Of a DNA stretch of 41,887 bases, positions 1 through 7,079 are shown piece after piece. Source of the stretch: a virus. The stretch's first letter is position 1, and every line of letters begins with the position of its first letter. The stretch is from the IMG/VR virus record IMGVR_UViG_3300044695_006854, positions 1-41,887 of that record; one strand, given 5' to 3'. Made by a program: the position numbers and the translations under genes. The notes beneath the pieces were generated by a model. That model ran no database searches. It was given only the letters and a program-made list of their open reading frames with translations, and was not told the origin of the DNA.

Positions 1-108
1 GCCGCTGGAGCCACGGGCGCGACCGGTCCTGCCGGAGCCGCTGGAGCCACGGGCGCGACCGGTCCTGCCGGAGCCGCTGGAGCCACGGGCGCGACCGGTC
101 CTGCCGGA
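1..108 (+). repeat. 36-nt tandem repeat, left end
   Basis: Three exact copies of the 36-nt unit, followed to about base 405 by diverged units that include 45-nt and 18-nt variants. Together with the right end this is the 109-bp direct terminal overlap of the contig. Confidence 0.9.
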
Positions 109-903
109 GCTGCCGGAGCGACGGGCGCGACCGGTCCTGCCGGAGCTGCCGGAGCCACGGGGGCGACCGGTCCGGCTGGAGACGCCGGAGCTGCTGGTGC
201 CACGGGCGCGACCGGTCCTGCTGGAGCTGCTGGAGCCACGGGGCCGACCGGCCCGGCTGGAGACGCCGGTCCTGCCGGAGCTGCTGGAGCCACCGGGCCG
301 ACCGGTCCTGCCGGAGGTGCAGGTGCGACGGGTCCGGCTGGTCCGACCGGCCCGGCTGGAGCGACCGGAGCGACGGGCGCAACCGGTGCGACCGGAGCCG
401 GCGGCGGCGGCGCAACCAACCTCTGGATCCCCGCCTCCGCATGGATCCCGCGCACGACCAACGGCTGCGGCATCGACTCGCGCGAGACTGCCACCAACCG
501 AGCGAACTGGGACGAGCTCCTCTTCGACGCGGGCGCGGATGAGTTCGCGCAGGCCGCCGTGGTGATGCCCTCGAACTACAACAACGGGACGATCACCGCG
601 CGCTTTTACTGGACGGCCTCGACCGGATCGGGCGCGGTTGTGTGGGGATGTCAGGGTCGCGCATTCGGCGACGACGATGCGCTCGACCAGGCGAGCGGCA
701 CGGCGCAGACCGTGACCGACACGCTCCTCGCGACCAATGACATGCACGTCAGCGGCGCGACCTCGGCCATCACCATCGCCGGCACTCCGGCGGCGAACAA
801 GCCCATCCTGCTGCAGATCTACCGAGACGCCGACGCGGCCGGCGACACACTCGCCGCCGATGCGCGACTACTCGGCGTCGAGATCACCTTCACCTCCGCA
901 TGA
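1..903 (+). CDS. Collagen-like virion protein, C-terminal part
   Basis: Frame 1 is open from the first base to TGA 901-903. Residues encoded to about 410 are Gly-X-Y repeats, first exact 36-nt units and then diverged ones. After a Gly-rich hinge (GAGGGGAT) comes a globular domain of about 165 residues with the pattern YWTAS...[10 protein letters not shown] and LLQIYRD...[11 protein letters not shown] recognise this pattern from structural proteins of many environmental phages. It probably caps the collagen shaft as a trimerisation or receptor-binding head. The stop overlaps the next start (ATGA 900-903). Confidence 0.75.
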   Translation, partial: AAGATGATGPAGAAGATGATGPAGAAGATGATGPAGAAGATGATGPAGAAGATGATGPAGDAGAAGATGATGPAGAAGATGPTGPAGDAGPAGAAGATGPTGPAGGAGATGPAGPTGPAGATGATGATGATGAGGGGATNLWIPASAWIPRTTNGCGIDSRETATNRANWDELLFDAGADEFAQAAVVMPSNYNNGTITARFYWTASTGSGAVVWGCQGRAFGDDDALDQASGTAQTVTDTLLATNDMHVSGATSAITIAGTPAANKPILLQIYRDADAAGDTLAADARLLGVEITFTSA

Positions 904-1622
904 GGGCCCGGCACCGACACCTGAAACCTTCCAGCGTCGGGGCCACGATCGCCTACGACGCCCGCTACCTGACCGATGCGGACGGCACCGGGATCCAGAC
1001 CTGGGCGGACCGATCGGGAAACGGGCGCGACCTAACGCAATCGACCGTGGCCGAGCGGCCCACATTCAAAACGGCAATCCAGGGAGGGCAGCCCGTGCTG
1101 CGATTCGATGGCAGCAACGACAACCTGTTGACGGCATCCTACGCGGTCACGAATGTGACGACCGGCTTCGTGGTGCAGCAGAGCACCCAGAATTCGCAGG
1201 GGGTGATCCTGGAAAGGTCGGCCCTTTTCTCGAACGCGAACTTCCGCTACGCCCTGATGGTCGAGCTGAGCACCACTTTCTCGTGGGCGACGCGGGTGGG
1301 ATCCTCTCAATTTGCCGACGCCGATTTCGCGACGCGCTCCGGAAATTTTTCCGTCGTGTCGTTCCGCTATGGCGGATCCGATGCGACCTTCGGTCTTGCC
1401 GAAAATGGCTCGGACCTGACAAAGACCTACGGTCCGGCCGAAAACCATGGCACCGGCGTCAGCGCATCGACGCCCACCTATGTCGGTGCGCGCGGCGGCG
1501 CGTCGCTGCGCTACGCGGGCGACATCGGCATCCTCTACACGATCCCGGAATCCATCTCGACCGCTCTGCGAAAACGAATCGAGGCGCACTGTGCTCTCGC
1601 CTATAAAATCCCGCTCTCATGA
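900..1622 (+). CDS. LamG/concanavalin-like phage adhesin
   Basis: 240 aa. The N-terminal half has the signature of LamG-type lectin domains in phage tail proteins: [16 protein letters not shown], then [12 protein letters not shown], an internal GFVVQQS strand, and a late IGILYTIPE near the C-terminus. No signal peptide or membrane segment is visible. The start overlaps the collagen-gene stop by ATGA, and the stop overlaps the next start. Probably a carbohydrate-binding virion surface protein working with the collagen-like fibre. The fold assignment is by pattern; the ligand is unknown. Confidence 0.6.
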   Translation: MRARHRHLKPSSVGATIAYDARYLTDADGTGIQTWADRSGNGRDLTQSTVAERPTFKTAIQGGQPVLRFDGSNDNLLTASYAVTNVTTGFVVQQSTQNSQGVILERSALFSNANFRYALMVELSTTFSWATRVGSSQFADADFATRSGNFSVVSFRYGGSDATFGLAENGSDLTKTYGPAENHGTGVSASTPTYVGARGGASLRYAGDIGILYTIPESISTALRKRIEAHCALAYKIPLS

Positions 1623-2014
1623 CCCACCTTAATTTCGGCCCCCTCCTCCGCACCGAGACCGACCCGGAGGTCATCGGCAACCTGACCCGCAAGGGATGGA
1701 CGATCGCGCCGCCGCCTCCCGGACCGGAGGCGACATGGGGCAACGGCGAGTGGATCATGCCCCCCGACGATCCTGTTGCAGCCAGCCGGAAAATCTGGCC
1801 TCACGCGGCTGCGTTCCTCGAGGAGTTTACGCTGCCGGAACTGGCGACGATCTCGCTGTCGGAGGATCCGATGGTCGCGGCTCTGCGGCTGCTGCTCGCG
1901 GCGTGGCCTGGGGAGGTGTGGAGCGACGACCTCCGCATCGGCAACGGACTGGCTCACTTGGTCGATTCCGGGATCCTTTCGGAGGCACGGCGTGCCGCGA
2001 TCCTCGCGAAATGA
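1619..2014 (+). CDS. Small tail-fibre-associated protein, unknown function
   Basis: 131 aa, no membrane segment. The N-terminus has a GNGEWIMPPDD motif of the kind found in small proteins encoded after tail-fibre genes. The C-terminus (SGILSEARRAAILAK) is a short helical end. It overlaps both neighbours by ATGA, so it is translationally coupled to the adhesin and the glycosyltransferase. It may be a fibre assembly factor, but this rests on position only. Confidence 0.5.
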   Translation: MTHLNFGPLLRTETDPEVIGNLTRKGWTIAPPPPGPEATWGNGEWIMPPDDPVAASRKIWPHAAAFLEEFTLPELATISLSEDPMVAALRLLLAAWPGEVWSDDLRIGNGLAHLVDSGILSEARRAAILAK

Positions 2015-3003
2015 TCGCCGCCTCGCTCATCGTCCGAAACGAGGCCACCGAGATCCTCGACTGCCTCGACTCGCTCGCCGATCTCGACCTGATCGTCGTG
2101 GTGGACACCGGCAGCGAGGACGAGACCCGCGAGCTGGTCGCCGCATGGACGCGCCGACGACCGGACGGGCCGCGCGTGGTGCAGGGAGGCTTCCGGTGGA
2201 TCGACGATTTCGCCGCCGCCAGAAACTTCGCCGCGAACCTCGCCGCCACCGAGGGCGCGCAGTGGATCCTGACGATGTCCGCCGATGGGCGCATGGCCCC
2301 CGGCTCCATCGCCTGCCTGCGCGAGCATCTCGCGCGGCTCCATGGCGACCCGTGCCGCACCGTCGCAATCACCCAGCGATCGCAGCGCGGCGGATGGGAG
2401 CACCGCCGCGTCCTCGTCCACCGCCCCGGCGTGCGCTGGGTCGGGGCGATCCACGAGAACCTCGCCGAGGACAGCGGCGAGACCGCGGCCGACGTGGTCA
2501 TGGTCTACGGGTGGAGTGTTTCCCACCATCGCGACCCGAACCGGAATCTCCGCATCCTCCTGCGCGAGGCGCAGCAGTCCCCCACCGCCCGAACCTGCTA
2601 CTACCTCGGCGCGGAATACATGGATCAACGCCGACCCGCCGAGGCCGAGCCGTGGTTTCGCCGCTGCATCGAGGCATCCCACTGGCGCGCCGAAAAGGCC
2701 GACGCCTGGCTCTACCTGGCCAAGATCGCCTGGCACGATCAGCGTGGCGACGAGGCGCGCGAGGCCGCTCTGAAGAGCCTGCTCCTCGCACCCGATTGTC
2801 GCGAGACCCTCGAGCTGATGGCCGAGATGAGCTGGCCGGCCGAGGCCGCGATCTGGCATCGCTACGCCGCCGCGGCACGGAACACCGGCGTGATTTTTGC
2901 GCGTCGGCCCGCGGCCTCGATTGACACCACCCCGCCCGCAGATGGCCCGCCTCCCTCTGCGACTGACCGCCTGGTGGCTCCGCTGGCAGGTGGCGCGGCT
3001 TGA
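2011..3003 (+). CDS. GT2-family glycosyltransferase with TPR-like tail
   Basis: 330 aa. The N-terminus is a classic GT-A entry (SLIVRNEATEILDCLDSL, then VVDTGSEDET at about 30-40). The middle has WIDDFAAARNFA and a second acidic site near MSADGRM. Residues about 190-290 are helical, with TPR-like pairs (YYLGAEYMDQRRPAEAEPWF, WLYLAKIAWHDQ). This is the arrangement of SunS-like/GT2 enzymes. The ATG at 2011 overlaps the upstream stop; frame upstream of it is open but has no coupled start. It probably glycosylates a virion or host-surface protein. Confidence 0.75.
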   Translation: MIAASLIVRNEATEILDCLDSLADLDLIVVVDTGSEDETRELVAAWTRRRPDGPRVVQGGFRWIDDFAAARNFAANLAATEGAQWILTMSADGRMAPGSIACLREHLARLHGDPCRTVAITQRSQRGGWEHRRVLVHRPGVRWVGAIHENLAEDSGETAADVVMVYGWSVSHHRDPNRNLRILLREAQQSPTARTCYYLGAEYMDQRRPAEAEPWFRRCIEASHWRAEKADAWLYLAKIAWHDQRGDEAREAALKSLLLAPDCRETLELMAEMSWPAEAAIWHRYAAAARNTGVIFARRPAASIDTTPPADGPPPSATDRLVAPLAGGAA

Positions 3004-3025
3004 ATCCCGAATCAAAAAAGTGCCC

Positions 3026-3217
3026 ATGAACCAGACTGTCTCCGCTCAGACCCTCATCGGACTGCTCGTCCGCCACGGCCTCGGCCTCGCCGCCGGGGCT
3101 CTCCTCGCCGACGGCACCCTGTCCGCCGACCAGGTCAACACCATCGGCGGGGCCATCACCGGCCTCGTCGTCATTGCCTGGTCGGTCTGGCAAAAAAAGC
3201 GAGCCGTGAAAGCCTGA
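3026..3217 (+). CDS. Putative holin
   Basis: 63 aa from ATG 3026. It resembles small phage holins of the Pam3-gp28 type: a hydrophobic segment GLAAGALLADG, a turn (TLSADQVNTIGG), a second hydrophobic segment ITGLVVIAWSVW, and a basic C-terminus KKRAVKA. Frame upstream is open to 2897 and an alternative ATG lies at 2942 inside the preceding gene. I prefer 3026, which follows that gene's stop. It lies directly before the endolysin, as expected for a lysis cassette. Confidence 0.65.
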   Translation: MNQTVSAQTLIGLLVRHGLGLAAGALLADGTLSADQVNTIGGAITGLVVIAWSVWQKKRAVKA

Positions 3218-3233
3218 CGCCCTCACGCCCCCG

Positions 3234-3926
3234 ATGGATCCCGCGCGCGCCCTCGCCTCGATCGACTCGGCTCTGGCCTCGCTGACCGCGGCCCGGGCCG
3301 CCCTCGCGAGTCCGCCGGTGATCCCGCCCGACTTCGTGCCGCCGGTCAAGCCGCCGGCGGCGACCGTGCCGGTGAGCTACCGACTCCCGCGCGAGACGAC
3401 CGCGGCGATGACGGCCGTCTACGGCGCGCCCAGCGCGTCGGCCGACTCGCTGGCGTGGTTCTCGTTCCCGCACCCCGGGACGCGCCTCTACTCGCGCGAC
3501 GGTGCCGCGCTGCGGAGCTACGTCGGCGACAGCCGCCTCGACCACCGCACCCACCGGCTCCTCGCCGATCGCTTGACCAACGCCCTCGCCGAGATCCACG
3601 CGACCCTCGGCGGCGAGCAGTTCGAGCGCGAAGGCTGGCACGTCTACGGTGGCAGCCACAATTTCCGCCCGAAGGTCGGCGGGTCGAGCCTCTCGACCCA
3701 CGCATGGGCCGCGGCCGTGGACATCAACCCGGCCGAAAACGTCTTCGCCCAGCGCACCACAACCTTTTCGGACCGCGCCATCGACATCATGGAGCGGTGG
3801 GGCTTCCTGAGTGGCGGCCGCGCCTGGGGCAAGGACTGGATGCACTTCCAGGCGGTGATTCCGTCGATCACCGCCGGATCGTATTACGACCGCAACGGCC
3901 TGCCGAAACACATCACCCCCGCATGA
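3234..3926 (+). CDS. M15-family peptidase endolysin
   Basis: 230 aa. Residues 1-45 are an Ala/Pro-rich leader or linker. The C-terminal domain carries the D-Ala-D-Ala carboxypeptidase-like metallopeptidase signature: SLSTHAWAAAVDIN gives zinc ligands H156 and D163, and DWMHFQ gives the third ligand H204. Such enzymes cut peptidoglycan stem peptides. It lies between a holin and a membrane coiled-coil protein and overlaps the latter by ATGA. A variant CTGAC with a 15-nt spacer precedes the start. Confidence 0.85.
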   Translation: MDPARALASIDSALASLTAARAALASPPVIPPDFVPPVKPPAATVPVSYRLPRETTAAMTAVYGAPSASADSLAWFSFPHPGTRLYSRDGAALRSYVGDSRLDHRTHRLLADRLTNALAEIHATLGGEQFEREGWHVYGGSHNFRPKVGGSSLSTHAWAAAVDINPAENVFAQRTTTFSDRAIDIMERWGFLSGGRAWGKDWMHFQAVIPSITAGSYYDRNGLPKHITPA

Positions 3927-4189
3927 TCGCCGAAGCCGCCACCTCTGCACACGTCGTGGAAAAGCTCCTCAACATCGGCGGCACCGCCGGGATCCTTTAC
4001 GTCGCGATCTACTTCCTGGTCCGGACTCTGAAGGACCAATACGAAAGCCGGATCAGCGCCCTCGAAGTGCGCAGCGACCACTGCGAGCAGGACCGCCGGT
4101 CGATGCACCAGGAGATCCGCCTGATCCAGCAGGAGCGGATCGGTGCCCTTGAGCGCGTGCTGCGGCACAGGGAGGACGAAGACCCATAA
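3923..4189 (+). CDS. Membrane-anchored coiled-coil lysis protein (holin/i-spanin-like)
   Basis: 88 aa from ATG 3923, overlapping the endolysin stop. One hydrophobic helix at about 17-35 (GTAGILYVAIYFLVRTL) is followed by a charged heptad-rich helix to the end. This resembles XhlA-like haemolysin/holin accessories and the inner-membrane spanin class. No overlapping outer-membrane lipoprotein gene was found, so the spanin label is tentative. It is the last gene before attP. Confidence 0.5.
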   Translation: MIAEAATSAHVVEKLLNIGGTAGILYVAIYFLVRTLKDQYESRISALEVRSDHCEQDRRSMHQEIRLIQQERIGALERVLRHREDEDP

Positions 4190-4200
4190 TTTTGCCAACG

Positions 4201-4215
4201 GGGCACTGAGTGCCC
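4201..4215. repeat. Inverted repeat GGGCACT/AGTGCCC in attP left arm
   Basis: Seven-base arms around one base. The GGGCACT half-site matches the direct repeats on the other side of the core at 4429-4494, so it may be the left-arm copy of the same binding site. Confidence 0.45.
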
Positions 4216-4257
4216 AAGGAAGTCGCCCAGCCACCGCCACAAGGAGGGTTTCCGCAT

Positions 4258-4300
4258 GCTCATAACCTAAAGGTCGTTGGTTCAAATCCAGCTCCCGCAA
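4258..4300 (+). other. attP core: 3' half of initiator tRNA-Met(CAU)
   Basis: The segment starts at the anticodon loop CTCATAA, followed by 3' anticodon arm CCTAA, variable loop AGGTC, T arm GTTGG-TTCAAAT-CCAGC and 3' acceptor strand TCCCGCA with discriminator A. This is the 3' half of a tRNA-fMet. The 5' arm that would pair (TTAGG) is absent, so it is not a functional tRNA. It is the expected attP core of a phage that integrates into tRNA-fMet and restores the gene, and it lies 206 bp before the integrase start. Confidence 0.8.
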
Positions 4301-4307
4301 CTCTCTT

Positions 4308-4346
4308 AAAACCCCGTTTCCCTTGTGGAGACGGGGTTTTTTGTTG
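4308..4346 (+). terminator. Rho-independent terminator after attP
   Basis: AAAACCCCGT (4308-4317) pairs perfectly with ACGGGGTTTT (4331-4340), extended inward by four more pairs to a five-base loop, then TTTTTTG. It may be the host tRNA terminator carried within the att region, or it may insulate the integrase from the lysis genes. Confidence 0.85.
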
Positions 4347-4428
4347 GTTGGGGCGACTTGGTGGTGGGGGGCGGAAAAATCGGGGTGGTTGATTTTGGTC
4401 GTTTTTGGTCGTATTTTTTGACGATTAT

Positions 4429-4494
4429 GGGCACCGGGTGGGCACTGGGTTTGGTCACTGACTGGACACTGGCGGGCACCGGACGGGGCACCGG
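4429..4494 (+). repeat. Six direct repeats GGNCACYGG upstream of the integrase
   Basis: Copies start at 4429, 4440, 4453, 4464, 4474 and 4486, spaced 10-13 bp, about one helical turn. They end 12 bp before the integrase ATG. They could be arm-type integrase sites or an operator array. The stretch 4347-4428 also holds a doubled TTTGGTCGT. Confidence 0.6.
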
Positions 4495-4505
4495 AATCGG
4501 GAGAG

Positions 4506-5729
4506 ATGAAGGTGACGAAGGTGAACGATCCGGGCAGGCGGCTGCCGTGGAAGCTGGACGGCTACTTCGGGGGCCGGCGGGTGAGACTTTTTTTTGCGAC
4601 GAAGGGGGAGGCGGAGGCGGAACGGCTGCGGCTGTCGGGGGAACGGGGCGAGACGGGGACGACGGGGGACCGGCTCTCGCCCCGGGAACGGGTGGTGTTC
4701 GCGGAGCTGCGGGACCGGCTCGCGGAGCGGGGGGCGACAATGGAAGAGGCGGTGGGCTTTTTCCTGGAGCACGGCACGGCACCCATGCGGCCACGACGAC
4801 TCTGGGATCTGCTGGACGAGGCGATCGAGGGGAAGGAGCGGGAGGGAAAGAGCGAACGGTATCTGGTGCAGTTACGGTGCACGGTGGGGTCTCTGCTGAG
4901 ATGCGAGGGATGGGGAGAACGGTGGGCGCACGAGCTGACGCGGGAAGCGGTGGAGGCATGGGTCGATGGCAACGGATGGAGCGACAAGACCCGGCGGAAT
5001 TATTTGATCAATGTCAGGAGCGTGCTGGAGTGGGGCCGAGCCGCGGGCTCGGTGCGCCGGAATGTGACGGAGGGGATCCGGCTGCCGAAGGGGGAGAAGG
5101 AGGGGGAGGTGTCGGTGCTGTCTGTCCGCGACGCGGCCAGACTGGTCGCGCTAGCGCGACCGAGGGCGGTGGGCGGTAGGCGGTTGGCGGTGGCCGGTCA
5201 AGCTGTAAAGGAATCCTCTACAACTGAAGTCGCGGAAAGGGATGGGGGGCTGCTCGTGTATGTGGTGCTGGGGCTGTTCTGCGGGCTGCGACCGGAGCGG
5301 GAGATGGGGCTGATGCGACTGTCGGCGATCAACCTGGAGGAGGGGACGGTGGTGGTGGATGCGGGATTGGCGAAGAGCCGCTCGCGGCGGGTGGTGGATG
5401 TGCCGGTCAATGCGCGCGGATTGTTGAAGATGGGGGTGGAGTGGCTGCGGGCCCGGGGGGAGGACCGGGTGGTGGGACGGAATTTCCGGAAGCGATGGGA
5501 GGGACTGCGGCGACGGGCGGGTCTGGAGGAATGGCCGGCGGATGTGATGCGGCACAGCTATGCGAGCTATCACTTTGCGATGTGGCAGAATGAGAATTTG
5601 TTGAAGGCACAGATGGGGCATTCGCGGGAGTCGGAGGTGCTGTGGCAGCATTACCGGGCGCGGGTGACGAGGCGGGAGGCGGAGCGGTTCTGGCGGATCG
5701 GCATGGGGAGACAAAATGATGGGGGGTAG
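4506..5729 (+). CDS. int: Tyrosine-family site-specific integrase
   Basis: 407 aa. There is an N-terminal arm-binding region, a core-binding SAM-like domain (about 95-195) and a catalytic domain. Catalytic residues visible are R262 (GLFCGLRPE), K290 (AKSRSRR), R349 (DVMRHSYAS), H372 (MGHS) and the nucleophile Y383 (QHYR). The box-II first position, normally His, is D346. Residues about 219-248 are an extra in-frame segment encoded by a GGCGGT word repeat that interrupts the usual link between the DAARLVALA helix and the R motif. The last codons (RQNDGG stop) are supplied by a GACAAAATGATG repeat. It presumably recombines attP with host tRNA-fMet. Confidence 0.9.
   Translation: MKVTKVNDPGRRLPWKLDGYFGGRRVRLFFATKGEAEAERLRLSGERGETGTTGDRLSPRERVVFAELRDRLAERGATMEEAVGFFLEHGTAPMRPRRLWDLLDEAIEGKEREGKSERYLVQLRCTVGSLLRCEGWGERWAHELTREAVEAWVDGNGWSDKTRRNYLINVRSVLEWGRAAGSVRRNVTEGIRLPKGEKEGEVSVLSVRDAARLVALARPRAVGGRRLAVAGQAVKESSTTEVAERDGGLLVYVVLGLFCGLRPEREMGLMRLSAINLEEGTVVVDAGLAKSRSRRVVDVPVNARGLLKMGVEWLRARGEDRVVGRNFRKRWEGLRRRAGLEEWPADVMRHSYASYHFAMWQNENLLKAQMGHSRESEVLWQHYRARVTRREAERFWRIGMGRQNDGG
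5164..5200 (+). repeat. GGCGGT-type word repeat inside the integrase gene
   Basis: Tandem near-copies of a seven-base word (ggcggtg, ggcggta, ggcggtt, ggcggtg). The same family lies at 7140-7177 and, inverted, at 7569-7620. Confidence 0.65.
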
Positions 5730-5741
5730 AATGATGGAGGG
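5706..5741 (+). repeat. GACAAAATCATG element, copy 1
   Basis: Bipartite element in which ACAAAATGATGGGGG is followed by a second GAATGATGGAGGG half. It provides the TAG stop of the integrase. Confidence 0.8.
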
Positions 5742-5798
5742 ATGGTTTGGGGGTGGCAGTTGTTGACGGGATCGGGAGGTGGGTGAATTTTTCGGGGC

Positions 5799-6173
5799 AT
5801 GAATGAGGAGCTGGTTTACGAACGGAGGCCGAGTCACCCGAGGATGGGGGTGTCGATTGCATTGGGACTTGTGGGGGTGGGGATTGGCCTGGTAGGACTT
5901 TACGGATCGCCTTTGTTGCTGGCGGTGGGAATCGTGTTGGTGGTGGCGGGGGCGTCGACGGATCGGGTGCAGTGGATCTGCGGGGCGTGCGGGAACCCGG
6001 TGGAAAAGACGTCGACGATGTGTCCGCACTGCCGCGCCTCGCTGGCGTCGATGGAGGAGCTCTCGCGAATGCGGATCGCGGAGAAGCGCGCGGAACGCCG
6101 GGCGGCGAAGGAGGAACTGGCCCGACGCCGGGCGATCCAGAAATCGCGGGGCCCGAAGCGGGGCGGGCGGTAG
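5799..6173 (+). CDS. Small membrane protein with zinc ribbon
   Basis: 124 aa. There are two hydrophobic helices at about 16-35 and 39-52 (VSIALGLVGVGIGLVGLYG, LLLAVGIVLVVAG), then a zinc-ribbon-like pair of knuckles CGAC and CPHC (about 62-80). A highly charged Arg/Lys/Glu helix runs to the end. It sits between the integrase and the repressor, where lysogenic-conversion or superinfection-exclusion genes are common. No specific function is recognised. Confidence 0.55.
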   Translation: MNEELVYERRPSHPRMGVSIALGLVGVGIGLVGLYGSPLLLAVGIVLVVAGASTDRVQWICGACGNPVEKTSTMCPHCRASLASMEELSRMRIAEKRAERRAAKEELARRRAIQKSRGPKRGGR

Positions 6174-6207
6174 GATCACCGGCGGTCAGGGCCGGGAAAG
6201 GGAATGA

Positions 6208-6588
6208 TCACGCACCGATGTCTTTTTTCGCCCGATAGTCGGCAGGCGGCTCGGCGACTTTGAGCAAAGACCGCGGGTCGATGGCTCGACCTGCGAGGGT
6301 GCCGCGGATGACTTCGAGGAGGCCGGCGGAAAGGTAATCGTGCCGGGACTCGAAGCGGCCCCTGGCGACGGCCTCGTCGAGGATCTGCTCCTCAAGCCGG
6401 GTCAGGGGGATGACGGCGACCTTGCCCTCCATGATTTCGACGAGGCGATCGAGGGCGGCGCCGTGCGGCGCATTGCGGTCGAGTTCCCAGTTGGCGACGG
6501 CGGCATAACTCACGGAAAGGAGCTCGGCAAGTTCCTTCCGGCTGAGGTTTCGCGCCTCGCGCCATTCCCGAATTTCTTTTCCATTCAT
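6208..6588 (-). CDS. XRE-family phage repressor
   Basis: 126 aa and the only minus-strand gene. Residues 1-55 are a Cro/CI-type helix-turn-helix (EIREWREARNLSRKELAELL, recognition helix around SYAAVANWE). The C-terminal half has a helix RFESRHDYLSAGLLEVI that looks like a dimerisation or RHH-like element. There is no Ser-Lys autoprotease domain, so induction is probably not by RecA-type self-cleavage. It reads away from the early operon across a shared operator region, the expected layout for a lysogeny repressor. Its predicted promoter places the transcript start at or next to the ATG (leaderless). Confidence 0.8.
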   Translation of the reverse strand: MNGKEIREWREARNLSRKELAELLSVSYAAVANWELDRNAPHGAALDRLVEIMEGKVAVIPLTRLEEQILDEAVARGRFESRHDYLSAGLLEVIRGTLAGRAIDPRSLLKVAEPPADYRAKKDIGA

Positions 6589-6593
6589 GCCGC

Positions 6594-6622
6594 ACTATCG
6601 CAAAAAAACTTGCGGAACTCAA
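6594..6622 (-). promoter_or_regulatory. Repressor promoter (leftward)
   Basis: On the minus strand, TTGAGT (6622-6617), a 17-nt spacer, then GATAGT (6599-6594). The expected start falls at about 6587-6588, the ATG itself. An inverted repeat CGCAA/TTGCG (6599-6614) lies in the spacer. Confidence 0.5.
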
Positions 6623-6675
6623 GATTTTTCTTGATTCGTTTGCGAGTCGCAAATAAACTCAAGCCGAAGTTTGAG
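6599..6675. promoter_or_regulatory. Repressor operator region with four inverted repeats
   Basis: CGCAA/TTGCG at 6599-6614, TCAAG/CTTGA at 6619-6634, TTTGCG/CGCAAA at 6639-6653 and CTCAAG/TTTGAG at 6658-6675. Two half-site types (CGCAA and CTCAA) alternate, suggesting two regulators, perhaps the XRE repressor and the small protein at 6685. Confidence 0.6.
6631..6659 (+). promoter_or_regulatory. Early rightward promoter
   Basis: TTGATT (6631-6636), 17-nt spacer, TAAACT (6654-6659). The spacer contains the palindrome TTTGCG-agt-CGCAAA, an apparent operator. It drives the early operon starting at 6685. Confidence 0.55.
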
Positions 6676-6684
6676 AAACGCAAA

Positions 6685-6855
6685 ATGAATCTGATTACAT
6701 TCCATCCGGAAAAACATCTGAGCCGTGCCGATCAGGAGCGGCTCTCGGAAATGGCGCGGGAGGCGGGCCTCTCGGTCGCGGATTTCATCGAGACGGTGCT
6801 GAAGAAGGCGCTGTTCGCCATGCCGAAACCCGAACCGGAGGAGGTGACGCAATGA
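6685..6855 (+). CDS. Small RHH-like early regulator (Cro position)
   Basis: 56 aa from ATG 6685; the open frame extends upstream but crosses the operators. A short strand (NLITFHP) is followed by two helices (LSRADQERLSEMAREAGL, VADFIETVLKKAL), the layout of ribbon-helix-helix proteins. It is the first gene of the rightward operon, facing the repressor, so a Cro-like role is likely but unproven. It overlaps the next gene by ATGA. Confidence 0.55.
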   Translation: MNLITFHPEKHLSRADQERLSEMAREAGLSVADFIETVLKKALFAMPKPEPEEVTQ

Positions 6856-7079
6856 ACCGGACCACGTGCATGGGAATGGGGCTTGCCTTGGTGATGGGCT
6901 TGGCGGCGGGATTGACGGCGGGCGGGGCGGCGCTGGTGTCGGAGCGCCGGGAGCGGGAGCGCCTGGAGGAGGAGGTGGAGATGCTGGCGGGCGACCTGAC
7001 GGCTCTGCGGGTGGAGGCGCAGTGGGATCGCTTCGAGCAGGACCGCGGGACCGCGGAATGGCAAGGAGGTGGGCGATGA
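6852..7079 (+). CDS. Membrane-anchored coiled-coil early protein
   Basis: 75 aa. An N-terminal hydrophobic segment of about 25 residues (MGLALVMGLAAGLTAGGAAL) is followed by a charged heptad helix (SERRERERLEEEVEMLAGDL). It overlaps both neighbours by ATGA. The function is unknown. It could anchor an early complex to the inner membrane. Confidence 0.5.
   Translation: MNRTTCMGMGLALVMGLAAGLTAGGAALVSERRERERLEEEVEMLAGDLTALRVEAQWDRFEQDRGTAEWQGGGR

Noticed and set aside
737-1606. Plus-strand ORF overlapping the adhesin
   Set aside because: Arg/Pro-rich out-of-frame reading; the 900-1622 frame has LamG-like motifs and ATGA couplings.
4230-4300. Functional tRNA-Met gene
   Set aside because: Only the 3' half is present; sequence before the anticodon loop does not form the D arm or the 5' strands of the anticodon and acceptor stems.
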